Below the pieces are notes generated by a model, which did not search any database, had not been told where the DNA came from, and saw only the letters and a list, made by a program, of their open reading frames with translations. The position numbers and the translations under genes were made by a program. Below are positions 1 through 9,045 of a DNA stretch of 64,000 nt, piece after piece (positions within the stretch are counted from its first letter, which is position 1; each line of letters opens with the position of its first letter). Origin of the DNA: Salinimicrobium catena (GTDB lineage: Bacteria > Bacteroidota > Bacteroidia > Flavobacteriales > Flavobacteriaceae); assembly GCF_900102915.1 (NCBI RefSeq), contig NZ_FNGG01000001.1:868001-932000 (forward strand), given 5' to 3'.

Positions 1-918
1 GCCCAGCACTCCGGGTACGGCGAAATTGAGGATCCAAACCGTGAGCACTATGGTCAAAACCACGATCTGCGGTACCTGCAGTAGCCCGAAAACCCACACC
101 GCGAAACCGCCTTTTATTAGGGCATCAAAGATGATCATGGTGGGAATGATGGAAGCCAGGATATAGGTGCTGAAAACTGCCGAAATGAGCAGCGGATACG
201 ACACGTCTACCTTGAAGACCAGCAGCAAAAAGTAGAACTGGTGAGTGAAGATGAGGAAACGTGCGGTGGCGTAGATCATGGTCTTCCACCTGATTTCTTC
301 GGGCACATTGTAAAATGAATCTTCAAGTCTTTGGATGGAATATCCTTTAAGCCTTAATCTGAACTTTTTCATGATCCAGTAGATCACGAATGGCGAAACC
401 AGTAACCCTGCGACCAGCAAAGCATTGAAGAAGGGCAGGGGCAGGTCCAGGGTGGTGATGAGAAAAAGCAGACCGGCGATCCCGAAAAAATAGGTAGCGA
501 ACAGCTGGGCCATATTGCCCATAAAGTTTAGGAAAATGACCTTTCTCCAGGCGTTGCGGGCATAGTAAAGGCATTTTGCGCCATATTCTCCAATTCTACT
601 GGGGGTAAAAATAGCGGCGGTGAAAGAAGCCAGACTTTCTTTGATTGCCTTTTTAAAAGAGTTTTTCCTCACATGGGCGCTAAGGTTCTGCCATTTGAGG
701 ATCTCGAAATACCAGTTGAAAAACGTGAGAAACAGCAACACAAGGATATTTGTGAAAGAGAATACCCGATACTTCAGCAGAATATTAAGGAACTGCTCCA
801 GGTTCATTTGCTCGTCTGAGGTGAGCTTGTACCAGATAAAATAAACTGCGGCCGAAACCACGAGGATCTTAAGAGCGAATGATAAGAATTGATTAGCTTT
901 GTGCGAGGTGATCCTCAT
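1..918 (-). CDS. Lysylphosphatidylglycerol synthase-type transmembrane protein (flippase-like), 3' end cut by window
   Basis: Reading the minus strand from the ATG at 918 gives 306 uninterrupted codons running off the left edge, so the C-terminus is missing. The product is a polytopic membrane protein with about seven hydrophobic segments. A central part (about residues 100-125) reads SLASFTAAIFTPSRIGEYGA, which matches the conserved region of the LPG_synthase_TM / UPF0104 family (MprF flippase-like domain). Family members move or modify lipids in the inner membrane; the substrate here cannot be told. It is divergent from ruvC with 82 bp between the start codons. Short open frames on the plus strand across this region are antisense shadows. 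Confidence 0.8.
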   Translation of the reverse strand, partial: MRITSHKANQFLSFALKILVVSAAVYFIWYKLTSDEQMNLEQFLNILLKYRVFSFTNILVLLFLTFFNWYFEILKWQNLSAHVRKNSFKKAIKESLASFTAAIFTPSRIGEYGAKCLYYARNAWRKVIFLNFMGNMAQLFATYFFGIAGLLFLITTLDLPLPFFNALLVAGLLVSPFVIYWIMKKFRLRLKGYSIQRLEDSFYNVPEEIRWKTMIYATARFLIFTHQFYFLLLVFKVDVSYPLLISAVFSTYILASIIPTMIIFDALIKGGFAVWVFGLLQVPQIVVLTIVLTVWILNFAVPGVLG

Positions 919-1000
919 ATGTTCAGTGAGAGGTGGTTACAGCTTTTTCCTGATCAAAAATCAGATATATAAAGGTTTACCCTGCAATAATACGAAGCTT

Positions 1001-1552
1001 TTGAATACCGAAAAAATCATTTTAGGCATTGACCCGGGTACTACCATTATGGGGTTTGGCCTGATTAAAGTCGTCAACAGGAAAATGTCCTTTTTGCAGC
1101 TCAATGAGCTGCAGCTTCAAAAATATGATGACCCGTATGTCAAACTGAAGCTTATTTTTGAGCGCACCATAGAATTGATCGATACCTGGCATCCTGATGA
1201 GATAGCCATTGAAGCCCCTTTTTTCGGAAAGAACGTGCAGTCGATGCTCAAACTCGGCCGGGCACAGGGAGTGGCCATGGCAGCCGGTTTGAGCCGGGAA
1301 GTGCCGGTTACCGAATATTCTCCAAAAAAGATCAAAATGGCCATTACCGGAAACGGGAACGCCAGTAAGGAACAAGTGGCAAAAATGCTTCAAAGCCTCC
1401 TGGCTCTTAAAAAGCTGCCCAAGAATCTCGATGCCACAGACGGACTCGCGGCTGCGGTTTGTCATCATTACAATTCCGGGAAAGTGGTGGCCGGGAAAAG
1501 TTATTCCGGGTGGGAGGCTTTTGTGAAGCAAAATCCTTCGAAAATAAAATGA
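1001..1552 (+). CDS. ruvC: Crossover junction endodeoxyribonuclease RuvC
   Basis: This is the Holliday-junction resolvase that cuts four-way junctions with RuvAB. I chose the TTG at 1001 (product about 184 aa, reading MNTEKIILGIDPG) because the frame upstream is unlike the family and RuvC normally begins a few residues before the GIDPG motif. The four acidic catalytic positions are visible: D11 in GIDPG, E71 in AIEAP, and D144 and D147 in DATDG. It lies 76 bp upstream of hemW on the same strand. The TTG start is an inference, but no better ATG exists. Confidence 0.93.
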   Translation: MNTEKIILGIDPGTTIMGFGLIKVVNRKMSFLQLNELQLQKYDDPYVKLKLIFERTIELIDTWHPDEIAIEAPFFGKNVQSMLKLGRAQGVAMAAGLSREVPVTEYSPKKIKMAITGNGNASKEQVAKMLQSLLALKKLPKNLDATDGLAAAVCHHYNSGKVVAGKSYSGWEAFVKQNPSKIK

Positions 1553-1620
1553 TTTGAAAATGTGCTAATTTGAAGATTTGAAAAATGATCTTCAAATTTT
1601 CAAATCAACTAATCTTCAAA
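1551..1620 (+). repeat. Interrupted inverted repeat between ruvC and hemW
   Basis: The left part reads GATTTGAAAA, an 8-base insertion, then TTTGAAGAT. The right arm at 1587-1606 is the inverse of this (GATCTTCAAATTTTCAAATC), and a further ATCTTCAAA copy sits at 1612-1620. The structure can fold as a long AT-rich hairpin immediately after the ruvC stop codon. There is no T-run of the kind expected of a classical terminator. It looks like an AT-rich intergenic repeat. Confidence 0.5.
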
Positions 1621-1628
1621 TTGAATAA

Positions 1629-2759
1629 ATGGCAGGAATTTATATACATATCCCCTTTTGCAAACAAACCTGTCACTACTGTGACTTTCATTTCTCGACG
1701 TCTGTGAAGAAGAAGCCGGCAATGGTCGAGGCACTGTGTCGGGAACTGGAATTGCGAAAAGAGGAGATTCCCGGAGAGGTGGAAACCATCTATTTTGGTG
1801 GTGGAACTCCGTCACTGCTGGAAAAAGAGGAACTTGAGAAGATCTTTAAGGTGATCTACGAGAATTATTCGGTTGGGGCAGACCCTGAGATCACCCTTGA
1901 AGCCAATCCCGATGATCTTTCTGAGGAAAAGATAAAAATGCTGGCCGATTCTCCCGTAAACCGTTTGAGCATTGGGGTGCAGTCTTTTTTTGAAGAAGAT
2001 CTGAAGCTGATGAACCGGGCGCACAACGAGAAGGAGGCGCTAAGATCCATACAGGCTGCAAAAAAATATTTCGACAATATTTCTATTGATCTTATCTACG
2101 GGATCCCGGGGATGAGCAATGACCGCTGGAGGGAAAATCTTCAGATCGCCTTAGATCTCGACGTGCCGCATATTTCCAGCTACGCCCTCACGGTAGAACC
2201 CCGAACGGCTCTAAAAAGCATGATCGAAAAGGGGAAGATCGCTCCCGTAGAAGAAGGGCCGGCCAGGGAGCAGTACGAGATCATGATTGAGGTTCTGGAA
2301 AAAGTCGGATTTGAGAACTATGAATTTTCCAATTTTGGAAAGCTTGGGTATTTCTCGCGCAATAACACTGCATATTGGTTTGGGAAAACTTACCTGGGGA
2401 TTGGGCCTTCTGCGCACTCTTTTGATGGTTTAAGAAGGAAGTGGAATGTGAGCAATAACTCGCTTTACATTAAAGCCCTTGAAAAAGGCGAAATTCCTGT
2501 AGAAATAGAAGAACTCTCTGCAAAAGACCGATATAACGAACTGGTGATGACCCGGCTGCGGACCAAATGGGGAGTTTCTGTTGATGAAGTGGAAAGAAGT
2601 TTTGGAAGAGATTATAAAGAGTACCTGCTTCGGGAAGCTGCAAGATTGATCAAGGATGGAATGCTGGAGTGGAAAGAGGGCAGACTTCACGTCTCAAAAA
2701 AAGGGAAATTTTTGAGTGACGGTATCGCCGCGGAATTGTTCAGGGTGGAGGAAGAGTAA
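1629..2759 (+). CDS. hemW: Radical SAM family heme chaperone HemW
   Basis: The 376-aa product is of family length. The radical SAM cluster motif is at the N-terminus with C11, C15 and C18 (PFCKQTCHYCDF). YFGGGTPS, LIYGIPG and the HemW-type C-terminal winged region (about 300-370) follow in order. HemW binds heme and delivers it to respiratory enzymes; many members were formerly called oxygen-independent coproporphyrinogen oxidase. True HemN has a further cysteine right after the cluster motif (CxxxCxxCxC), which is Phe20 here, and this supports HemW. The start is the ATG at 1629, which gives the standard N-terminus. Confidence 0.92.
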   Translation: MAGIYIHIPFCKQTCHYCDFHFSTSVKKKPAMVEALCRELELRKEEIPGEVETIYFGGGTPSLLEKEELEKIFKVIYENYSVGADPEITLEANPDDLSEEKIKMLADSPVNRLSIGVQSFFEEDLKLMNRAHNEKEALRSIQAAKKYFDNISIDLIYGIPGMSNDRWRENLQIALDLDVPHISSYALTVEPRTALKSMIEKGKIAPVEEGPAREQYEIMIEVLEKVGFENYEFSNFGKLGYFSRNNTAYWFGKTYLGIGPSAHSFDGLRRKWNVSNNSLYIKALEKGEIPVEIEELSAKDRYNELVMTRLRTKWGVSVDEVERSFGRDYKEYLLREAARLIKDGMLEWKEGRLHVSKKGKFLSDGIAAELFRVEEE

Positions 2760-2773
2760 CGATTGGAAGTTTT

Positions 2774-2805
2774 ACCCTGTCAGGGTTCCAATCCCCTGAC
2801 AGGGT
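2774..2805. repeat. 12-bp perfect inverted repeat after hemW
   Basis: ACCCTGTCAGGG at 2774-2785 is repeated inverted at 2794-2805 with an 8-base loop. It forms a stable stem 14 bases after the hemW stop and is probably a transcription-end hairpin, although no strong T-run follows. Confidence 0.5.
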
Positions 2806-2899
2806 TGTAGATTTACTAGGTATATTGATTAAAAGAATATCTGAATTTCTTTTTGAGATCTAAAGACTTACTTTTACATCTACCATTGATCAATAATTA

Positions 2900-3649
2900 A
2901 TGAAGGCAAATATTCACCACAAATCCGGAAGTTTCACCATCGATCTCTCCAAACCCATCGACATTTCCCTCAGCCTTAGAGGCGACGAAAAAAATCCCAT
3001 CGCCTGGTATTTGGGTACACCCCGGATCGAGCCGGTGAGGTACGGCGATTTTATAGGAAAGGTAAGCCTGGGAGCTTCAACCAATTTCAATGATATCTCC
3101 TTTAATCCGCACGGGCATGCTACTCACACCGAATGTGTGGGTCATATTACCCCCGAATTCCACAGCATCAATGATAACCTCAAGAAATTTTTCTTTTTAG
3201 CCAAGCTCATTTCCGTCGAACCCGAAGTCAGAGGAGAGGATAAGGTCATCACCAGAGCACAGCTCGAGAAACTTATTGATAAGGGCGAGGCAGAGGCACT
3301 GGTGATACGGACTTTGCCTAACACCATCGCAAAACGCAGTAAGCACTACTCACATACTAACTGGCCTTATCTGGAAGAAGCGGCGGCCAGGTACATCAGG
3401 GAATGCGGCGTGGAGCATTTGCTGGTAGACCTGCCTTCTGTAGACAGGGAAAAGGATGAAGGGAAACTGCTGGCACATAAGGCGTTCTGGAATTATCCTA
3501 AAAACACCCGGTTTGAGGCCACTATTACAGAGCTGGTGTATGTTCCGGTTAAGGTAGAAGACGGCGGGTATTTCTTGAATTTACAGCCGGCTTCTTTTGA
3601 GAACGACGCCGCTCCCTGTAAACCGGTGCTTTACAAGATCGAAAAATGA
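2900..3649 (+). CDS. Cyclase family protein (kynurenine formamidase-like fold)
   Basis: The 249-aa protein matches the PF04199 cyclase family. The N-terminal part has a strand followed by the metal-site segment HGHATHTECVGH (about residues 74-85), related to the family's HxGTHxDxPxH pattern but with Glu in the Asp position. A second conserved area, HLLVDLPSVDREKDEGKLLAHKAFW (about 173-197), contains the characteristic SVDR..DEG..AH block. Members hydrolyse amide or ester bonds of small molecules using a metal; the substrate is unknown here. The gene overlaps the following DUF4260 gene by 4 bp. Confidence 0.85.
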   Translation: MKANIHHKSGSFTIDLSKPIDISLSLRGDEKNPIAWYLGTPRIEPVRYGDFIGKVSLGASTNFNDISFNPHGHATHTECVGHITPEFHSINDNLKKFFFLAKLISVEPEVRGEDKVITRAQLEKLIDKGEAEALVIRTLPNTIAKRSKHYSHTNWPYLEEAAARYIRECGVEHLLVDLPSVDREKDEGKLLAHKAFWNYPKNTRFEATITELVYVPVKVEDGGYFLNLQPASFENDAAPCKPVLYKIEK

Positions 3650-4026
3650 TGAAAACTACTTTAAAACTGGAAGAACTGGGCATGCTGCTCCTGGGACTAT
3701 TTCTTTTCACCTCGCTTGAATATAGCTGGTGGCTGTTCGCGGCGCTCTTCTTTGTACCTGATGTGGGCATGCTTGGCTATCTTTTTGGGAACAAGGCAGG
3801 AGCCATAGGTTACAATGTATTTCATCATAAAGGGATAGCGATCCTTTTATACCTTTCCGGATTATACCTGCAATCTACTGGACTACAGCTTGCCGGACTT
3901 GTGCTTTTCTCCCACGCCTCCTTTGATCGGCTGCTGGGGTACGGCCTCAAGTATGAAAATGGTTTCAGGTTTACACACCTGGGCGAAATAGGAGCTGCAG
4001 GGAATAAGAACAGGCAGGCCGGTTAA
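3646..4026 (+). CDS. DUF4260 family membrane protein
   Basis: A 126-aa protein with about three or four hydrophobic segments and the family blocks FVPDVGMLGYLFG, YNVFHHKGIA and SHASFDRLLGYGLKY. The function of DUF4260 proteins is not known to me. The start codon overlaps the stop of the cyclase-family gene (ATGA type), which implies co-transcription and translational coupling. Confidence 0.8.
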   Translation: MMKTTLKLEELGMLLLGLFLFTSLEYSWWLFAALFFVPDVGMLGYLFGNKAGAIGYNVFHHKGIAILLYLSGLYLQSTGLQLAGLVLFSHASFDRLLGYGLKYENGFRFTHLGEIGAAGNKNRQAG

Positions 4027-4095
4027 GCTCCAAAACTTCTTTCTATCTTTGGAGAAATCCTTCCGCAGTAACTCTTAGGAAAAAATGGTACAGCA

Positions 4096-4446
4096 ATGAA
4101 CGTGGAAAGTTTCAGGGAATATTGCCTTCAGAAAAAAGGTGTGACCGAAGAATTTCCTTTTGATGAACATACTCTTGTCTTCAAGGTCTGCGGAAAAATG
4201 TTTGCCCTTTGCGGACTGGAGCGCATGCCTTTCCAGGTAAACCTGAAATGCGATCCGGAAAAGGCCATTAGACTGCGTGAGGAGTTTGACGGTAAGATCA
4301 CCGGAGCGTATCATATGAGCAAAACGCACTGGAATACCGTTTTCGCCGAATCCCTTCCGCCGAAACTGGTCAGGGAAATGATAGACCACTCCTATGACCT
4401 TGTGGTGAAAGGATTAACTAAAAAACAACAACAGGAACTTCAATGA
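4096..4446 (+). CDS. MmcQ/YjbR family DNA-binding-like protein
   Basis: The 116-aa product has the YjbR features: an N-terminal CLQKKGVTEEFPFDEHTLVFKV, a middle NLKCDPEKAIRLRE and a C-terminal HWNTVF...LPPKLVREMIDHSYDLVV. The fold resembles a double-wing DNA-binding module, but the cellular role is poorly defined. It overlaps the following MutS-like gene by 4 bp, so the two are probably coupled. Confidence 0.85.
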   Translation: MNVESFREYCLQKKGVTEEFPFDEHTLVFKVCGKMFALCGLERMPFQVNLKCDPEKAIRLREEFDGKITGAYHMSKTHWNTVFAESLPPKLVREMIDHSYDLVVKGLTKKQQQELQ

Positions 4447-6218
4447 ATACCCCCCATACTTTTTACAATTCACAGATCGAAAACTACAAGTCTCACCTAA
4501 GCAAAGCCTCACAAAAATTGGCTTTTTCGAGCCTCCTGCGGCTGGCAGTTTTTTTGGCTACCGCTTACCTGGTTTACTATTTCTTTGGAAACGCGACTGT
4601 CATCATTGGAGTGCTGGTAGTGGGAATCGCCTTGTTCCTTTTCCTGGTTTCCCGCCATTCAGACCTCAAGTATGAAAGGGACAAATTTCGAGAACTTATC
4701 AGGATCAATGAGACCGAACTGCAGGTGCTGGACAGTAAATTTCAGGAGCTGCCAGATGGTTCAGAATTTGAAGATCCGCAGCATCCTTTCAGCCAGGATA
4801 TCGACCTCTTTGGGAGGGCCTCCTTTTTTCAGTATCTCAACCGTACCGCACTGGTAGAGGGGAAGCAGGAACTGGCCAGCCTCTTGCTTTCAAATGATAT
4901 TCAGGGTATTGAACAAAAACAGGAGGCGGTAAAGGAACTTTCAGAAAAGGCCGACTGGCGGCAGAATTTTTCCGCCCTCGCCACCCTGGTCAAGACCGAA
5001 ACCCGAACCCAGACCATTTTGAAGTGGCTAAAGACCTACAAGAGCTTTGTTCCGAAAATGATGCGATGGCTGCCATCTGTCTTTTCAGGACTGTCTGTAA
5101 TAGTATTAGCAGCTTTTTTCTTTGATTTCATCGGTGGGATCGAGCTCCTGCTATGGTTCTTTACAGGGCTGTTCATTACCGGCATTTATCTGAAAAGGAT
5201 CAACCTGCTCTCTGGCAGCGTTAGCAAGGTGCAGGATACCTTTCACCAGTATTACCAATTGCTCGCTTTAATTGAAAACACCGAATTCTCTTCTGAATTG
5301 CTTAAGGCCAGGAAAGAGTTGATCGCTTCTGAAAAAGAAAAGGCCTCAAAGATCCTGAAGAAGTTCTCAAAGGCTATAGATGCACTTGACCAGCGTAACA
5401 ACATGATCTTTGGGATCTTTGGGAATGGATTTTTACTATGGGACCTAAGACAATCTTATAAACTTGAAAAGTGGATATTGAAGAACCAATCCAAGGTGAA
5501 ACAGTGGTTTACGGTCATAGAATTTATGGATGCCTATAACTCGCTCGGGAATTTCTCCTTTAACCATCCGGGATATGTATTTCCCGAAATAAAGGATTTT
5601 GATGGCCATCTAACGAAATCTGAGCAACTGGCGCACCCATTGCTGGATCCTGAAAAGAGAGTTGCGAATGATTTCAGTATTGAGAAGGAACAGTTTTTCA
5701 TCATTACCGGCGCAAATATGGCCGGGAAAAGTACCTTTTTGAGAACCGTGAGCCTGCAGATCCTCATGGCAAATGTGGGATTGCCTGTTTGTGCAAAGAC
5801 TTGTATTTACTCTCCTATAAAACTCATCACCAGCATGCGTACTACCGATTCGCTGACCGATGATGAATCCTATTTCTTTTCTGAACTGAAGCGCTTGAAA
5901 TATATCGTGGACGAGATCAAAAATGACAAATATTTCATCATTCTCGACGAGATCCTGAAGGGCACCAACAGTACTGACAAGGCCATCGGCTCTCGAAAAT
6001 TCATCGAAAAACTGGTGCGTTCAAAATCAACGGGAATAATCGCCACTCATGATCTGAGCCTTTGCGAGGTGTCCAATGAACTACCGCAGGTCAAAAATTA
6101 CTATTTTGACGCCGAGATCATCAACAATGAACTTAATTTTGATTACCGCTTTAAAAAAGGCGTTTGTCAGAATATGAACGCCTCCTTCCTGCTGAAGAAA
6201 ATGGAGATTGTGGACTAG
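4443..6218 (+). CDS. Membrane-anchored MutS-family ATPase
   Basis: A 591-aa protein carrying only the C-terminal half of MutS. About residues 30-75 and 205-250 each hold a pair of hydrophobic segments. A MutS core/lever-like helical region follows, and then the ABC-type ATPase with Walker A GANMAGKST (about 423-431), the Q-loop region and Walker B FIILDE (about 498-503) with the ensuing GTNSTDK. The mismatch-recognition domain I is absent, so classical mismatch repair is not expected. Such MutS-related membrane proteins occur in Bacteroidota with no established role that I know of. It is coupled to the MmcQ gene. Confidence 0.85.
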   Translation: MNTPHTFYNSQIENYKSHLSKASQKLAFSSLLRLAVFLATAYLVYYFFGNATVIIGVLVVGIALFLFLVSRHSDLKYERDKFRELIRINETELQVLDSKFQELPDGSEFEDPQHPFSQDIDLFGRASFFQYLNRTALVEGKQELASLLLSNDIQGIEQKQEAVKELSEKADWRQNFSALATLVKTETRTQTILKWLKTYKSFVPKMMRWLPSVFSGLSVIVLAAFFFDFIGGIELLLWFFTGLFITGIYLKRINLLSGSVSKVQDTFHQYYQLLALIENTEFSSELLKARKELIASEKEKASKILKKFSKAIDALDQRNNMIFGIFGNGFLLWDLRQSYKLEKWILKNQSKVKQWFTVIEFMDAYNSLGNFSFNHPGYVFPEIKDFDGHLTKSEQLAHPLLDPEKRVANDFSIEKEQFFIITGANMAGKSTFLRTVSLQILMANVGLPVCAKTCIYSPIKLITSMRTTDSLTDDESYFFSELKRLKYIVDEIKNDKYFIILDEILKGTNSTDKAIGSRKFIEKLVRSKSTGIIATHDLSLCEVSNELPQVKNYYFDAEIINNELNFDYRFKKGVCQNMNASFLLKKMEIVD

Positions 6219-6301
6219 TGGACTAGTGGACAGTGGTCAGAGGATGGAGGTCAGAAAATTTTGGAATTTGGAATTTGAAAAAATTGGAATTTTAAGCAGG
6301 C

Positions 6302-7306
6302 ATGGATAGTTTAACTCAAATAGTACTTGGTGCAGCTGTAGGAGAAGCCGTTCTTGGCAGGAAGGTCGGGAACAAGGCCATGCTGTATGGTGCTATTGCC
6401 GGTACTATTCCAGACCTTGATGCTTTTGCCGGCAACTTTACCGACACCATTACCGCGATCGAGATACACCGGGGTTTCAGCCATTCGATAATATTTTCAG
6501 TTTTAGCTGCGCCTGTGTTCGGGTACCTCATTTCGAAGATCGAAAGAAAGTCCGGTGTAGGTTGGAAAGATTGGTCCTGGCTTATGTTCTGGGGTTTGTT
6601 CACCCATCCTGTTCTTGATTCCTTTACCACCTGGGGCACGCAGTTGTTCTGGCCGCTGGACATCAGGCTGGCCTTCAAGAATATTTTTGTGATCGATCCG
6701 CTGTACACGATTCCCTTTCTGGTCTTCCTCATCCTGGCCATGCGCAGGAAAAGGACAGATCCAAAACGTAAAAAATATAATAAGCTTGGTTTGCTGATAA
6801 GCAGCGGATATTTGGTGCTGACACTTATCTTTAAAGGCATCGCCTACAATAATTTTAAGCACAGCCTGGAGCGGCAGGGGATCTTTTACGAACGTATGGA
6901 TACCCGACCCACTCCGTTCAATACGATCCTGTGGACAGCGAATGTAGAGGCCGAAGATGCTTACCTCATTGGATACTACTCGTTTTTTGACAATGATGGC
7001 CTCATTCGGTTCAAAGCCGTGCCCAAAAACCATCATTACCTCGGCATGCATAAAAATGACAAAAACGTGCAGCGGCTTATCAAGATATCAAAGGGCTGGT
7101 ACACCATTTCTGAAACAGACGGTGACCTGTACTTCAATGATCTTCGCTTCGGAAAACTGAATCCTTCAGATCCCGATTCAGATTTCGTGTTCAGTTATAA
7201 ACTCGTTCCGGAAAACGGTACGTTCACGGCCGAAGAGGTCGAGAAAGTACCCGATGAAGGCCGCGAGATCGTGATCGATCTTTGGGAAAGGATCAAAGGA
7301 AATTAA
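6302..7306 (+). CDS. YdjM/DUF457-type membrane-bound metal-dependent hydrolase
   Basis: A 334-aa protein beginning MDSLTQIVLGAAVGEAVLGRK, the hallmark start of the family. IPDLDAF, the histidine motif HRGFSHSIIF (about 61-70) and FTHPVLDSFTTWGTQLFWP (about 100-118) follow. About four transmembrane segments lie in residues 70-195, followed by a soluble C-terminal domain. The family resembles LexA-regulated YdjM; the substrate is unknown. It is 16 bp upstream of the DUF885 gene on the same strand. Confidence 0.85.
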   Translation: MDSLTQIVLGAAVGEAVLGRKVGNKAMLYGAIAGTIPDLDAFAGNFTDTITAIEIHRGFSHSIIFSVLAAPVFGYLISKIERKSGVGWKDWSWLMFWGLFTHPVLDSFTTWGTQLFWPLDIRLAFKNIFVIDPLYTIPFLVFLILAMRRKRTDPKRKKYNKLGLLISSGYLVLTLIFKGIAYNNFKHSLERQGIFYERMDTRPTPFNTILWTANVEAEDAYLIGYYSFFDNDGLIRFKAVPKNHHYLGMHKNDKNVQRLIKISKGWYTISETDGDLYFNDLRFGKLNPSDPDSDFVFSYKLVPENGTFTAEEVEKVPDEGREIVIDLWERIKGN

Positions 7307-7322
7307 CTTTAAAAGATAACTT

Positions 7323-9035
7323 ATGAAACTACGTCTCCCAATCATCCTCATCGCGCTCCTGTTAGGTTTACAGTCAATGGCGCAGAAGGCTTCGGCACAG
7401 CTGGACTCGGTCATTCAAAAGGTGCAGGAGCACAAGGGATATCACCGGGAAGAGTTTCCGCTGGGAAATTATTCCGAAGAATACTATAAAGAAGAAGCAG
7501 ATTTTGCCAGGGAGCAGTTAAAAGAGCTTGAAAAAGTAAATTCTGACGCCCTTTCTGAAACCGAGCAGATCTCAAAAGAACTGCTGAAATATAAGCTGCG
7601 GGAAACCATCGATTTTTATGAATACGGCGCTTACCTGAATCCGTTGCTTTCTGATGCCGGTTTTCATGTTAGCCTGCCTTACCACGTGCGCGACCTGAGC
7701 ACCTATGAGCAGGTGAGAAAATACCTTAACAAGCTCAATGCCGTGCCCCAATATGTAGATCAACACCTGAAATTGCTGCGGAAGGGGATCGAAAAAGGCA
7801 ATGTGCAGCCGCGGGTGATCTTTGAAGGTTATGACGCTACATATAATGATCAGTTGGTCGCTGACCCGCTGAAAAGTTATTATTACACCCCATTTCTGGA
7901 TCTTCCGAAAACGCTGACCCAGGCACAGAAAGATTCGGTTTTGAAGGCAGCCGAAAAGGCCATTTCAGAGAATGTCATTCCGCAGTTCAAAAGGATCAAG
8001 GAGTTTTTCGAATCTGAATACCTTCCGGCAGCGCGCCAATCACTGGGAGTTTCAGAAATTCCGGGAGGTAAGGAATACTATCAGAACAGACTGAACTATT
8101 ACACCACCCTTGAACTTTCCGCAGAAGAGATCCATCAAAAAGGCCTTAAAGAAGTAGCCAGGATAAAGGCAGAAATGCAGAAGATCATTGAAGAAGTGGG
8201 TTTTGAAGGCAGTTTTGCCGACTTCATCCATTTCCTGCGGACCGATGAACAATTTTATGCCGAAACAGGCGAGGAACTTCTCAAAGAAGCCCGGGATATT
8301 TCCAAAAGAATTGACGCGCAGCTTCCGAAGTACTTTAAAAAATTGCCCAGGCAGCCTTATGGGGTGGCGCCGGTGCCCGATGCCATTGCACCAAAATATA
8401 CAACTGGCCGATATGTGGGCTCTGCTGAAGATACCGAGCCAGGATATTACTGGGTGAACACTTACAACCTTTCCAACCGGCCGCTGTACGTTCTACCGGC
8501 TTTGACTGCCCATGAAGCCGTACCGGGCCATCACCTGCAGATCGCCCTTAACCGGGAATTGGGCGATAGCATTCCTGAATTCAGAAGAAGCTTTTATTTA
8601 TCGGCTTTTGGAGAAGGCTGGGGGCTTTACTCTGAAACCTTAGCCCAGGAAATGGGTATTTACACCACTCCTTATGAACGCTTCGGGAAACTTACTTATG
8701 AACAATGGCGTGCCGGAAGGCTGGTGGTGGACACTGGAATTCACGCGCTGGGCTGGACCCGCGAGCAGGCAGTGATTTTCTTAAAAGAAAATACCGCGCT
8801 TTCATTGCACAACATCAACACCGAAGTTGACCGCTACATCTCCTGGCCGGGGCAGGCGGTCTCTTATAAGATAGGGGAGATGAAGATCAGGGAACTTCGC
8901 GAAAAAGCGGAAAAGGCACTAGGACCAAATTTCAATATCAGGGATTTTCATGAGGTGATCCTCGAACAGGGAACAGTGACCCTGCCCATAATGGAAAAAA
9001 GGGTTGAGGCTTATATTGAGAGGAATTTGAAATAG
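7323..9035 (+). CDS. DUF885 family metallopeptidase-like protein, secreted
   Basis: The 570-aa product starts with a Sec signal peptide (MKLRLPIILIALLLGLQSMAQ), so it acts in the periplasm or on the surface. The zinc-site motif HEAVPGHHLQ (about residues 397-406) and a downstream glutamate-rich helix (AFGEGWGLYSE, about 429-439) are the signature of DUF885, a gluzincin-like family annotated as putative peptidases or lipoproteins. The protein is of normal length and shows no breaks. It closes a co-directional run starting at 6302. Confidence 0.87.
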   Translation: MKLRLPIILIALLLGLQSMAQKASAQLDSVIQKVQEHKGYHREEFPLGNYSEEYYKEEADFAREQLKELEKVNSDALSETEQISKELLKYKLRETIDFYEYGAYLNPLLSDAGFHVSLPYHVRDLSTYEQVRKYLNKLNAVPQYVDQHLKLLRKGIEKGNVQPRVIFEGYDATYNDQLVADPLKSYYYTPFLDLPKTLTQAQKDSVLKAAEKAISENVIPQFKRIKEFFESEYLPAARQSLGVSEIPGGKEYYQNRLNYYTTLELSAEEIHQKGLKEVARIKAEMQKIIEEVGFEGSFADFIHFLRTDEQFYAETGEELLKEARDISKRIDAQLPKYFKKLPRQPYGVAPVPDAIAPKYTTGRYVGSAEDTEPGYYWVNTYNLSNRPLYVLPALTAHEAVPGHHLQIALNRELGDSIPEFRRSFYLSAFGEGWGLYSETLAQEMGIYTTPYERFGKLTYEQWRAGRLVVDTGIHALGWTREQAVIFLKENTALSLHNINTEVDRYISWPGQAVSYKIGEMKIRELREKAEKALGPNFNIRDFHEVILEQGTVTLPIMEKRVEAYIERNLK

Positions 9036-9045
9036 GGAAACAATT

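Noticed and set aside
620..844. Small gene on the plus strand
   Set aside because: It is antisense to the continuous flippase-like frame on the minus strand and has no family resemblance.
1022..1531. 169-codon frame on the minus strand
   Set aside because: It is fully antisense to ruvC, whose catalytic residues are all present.
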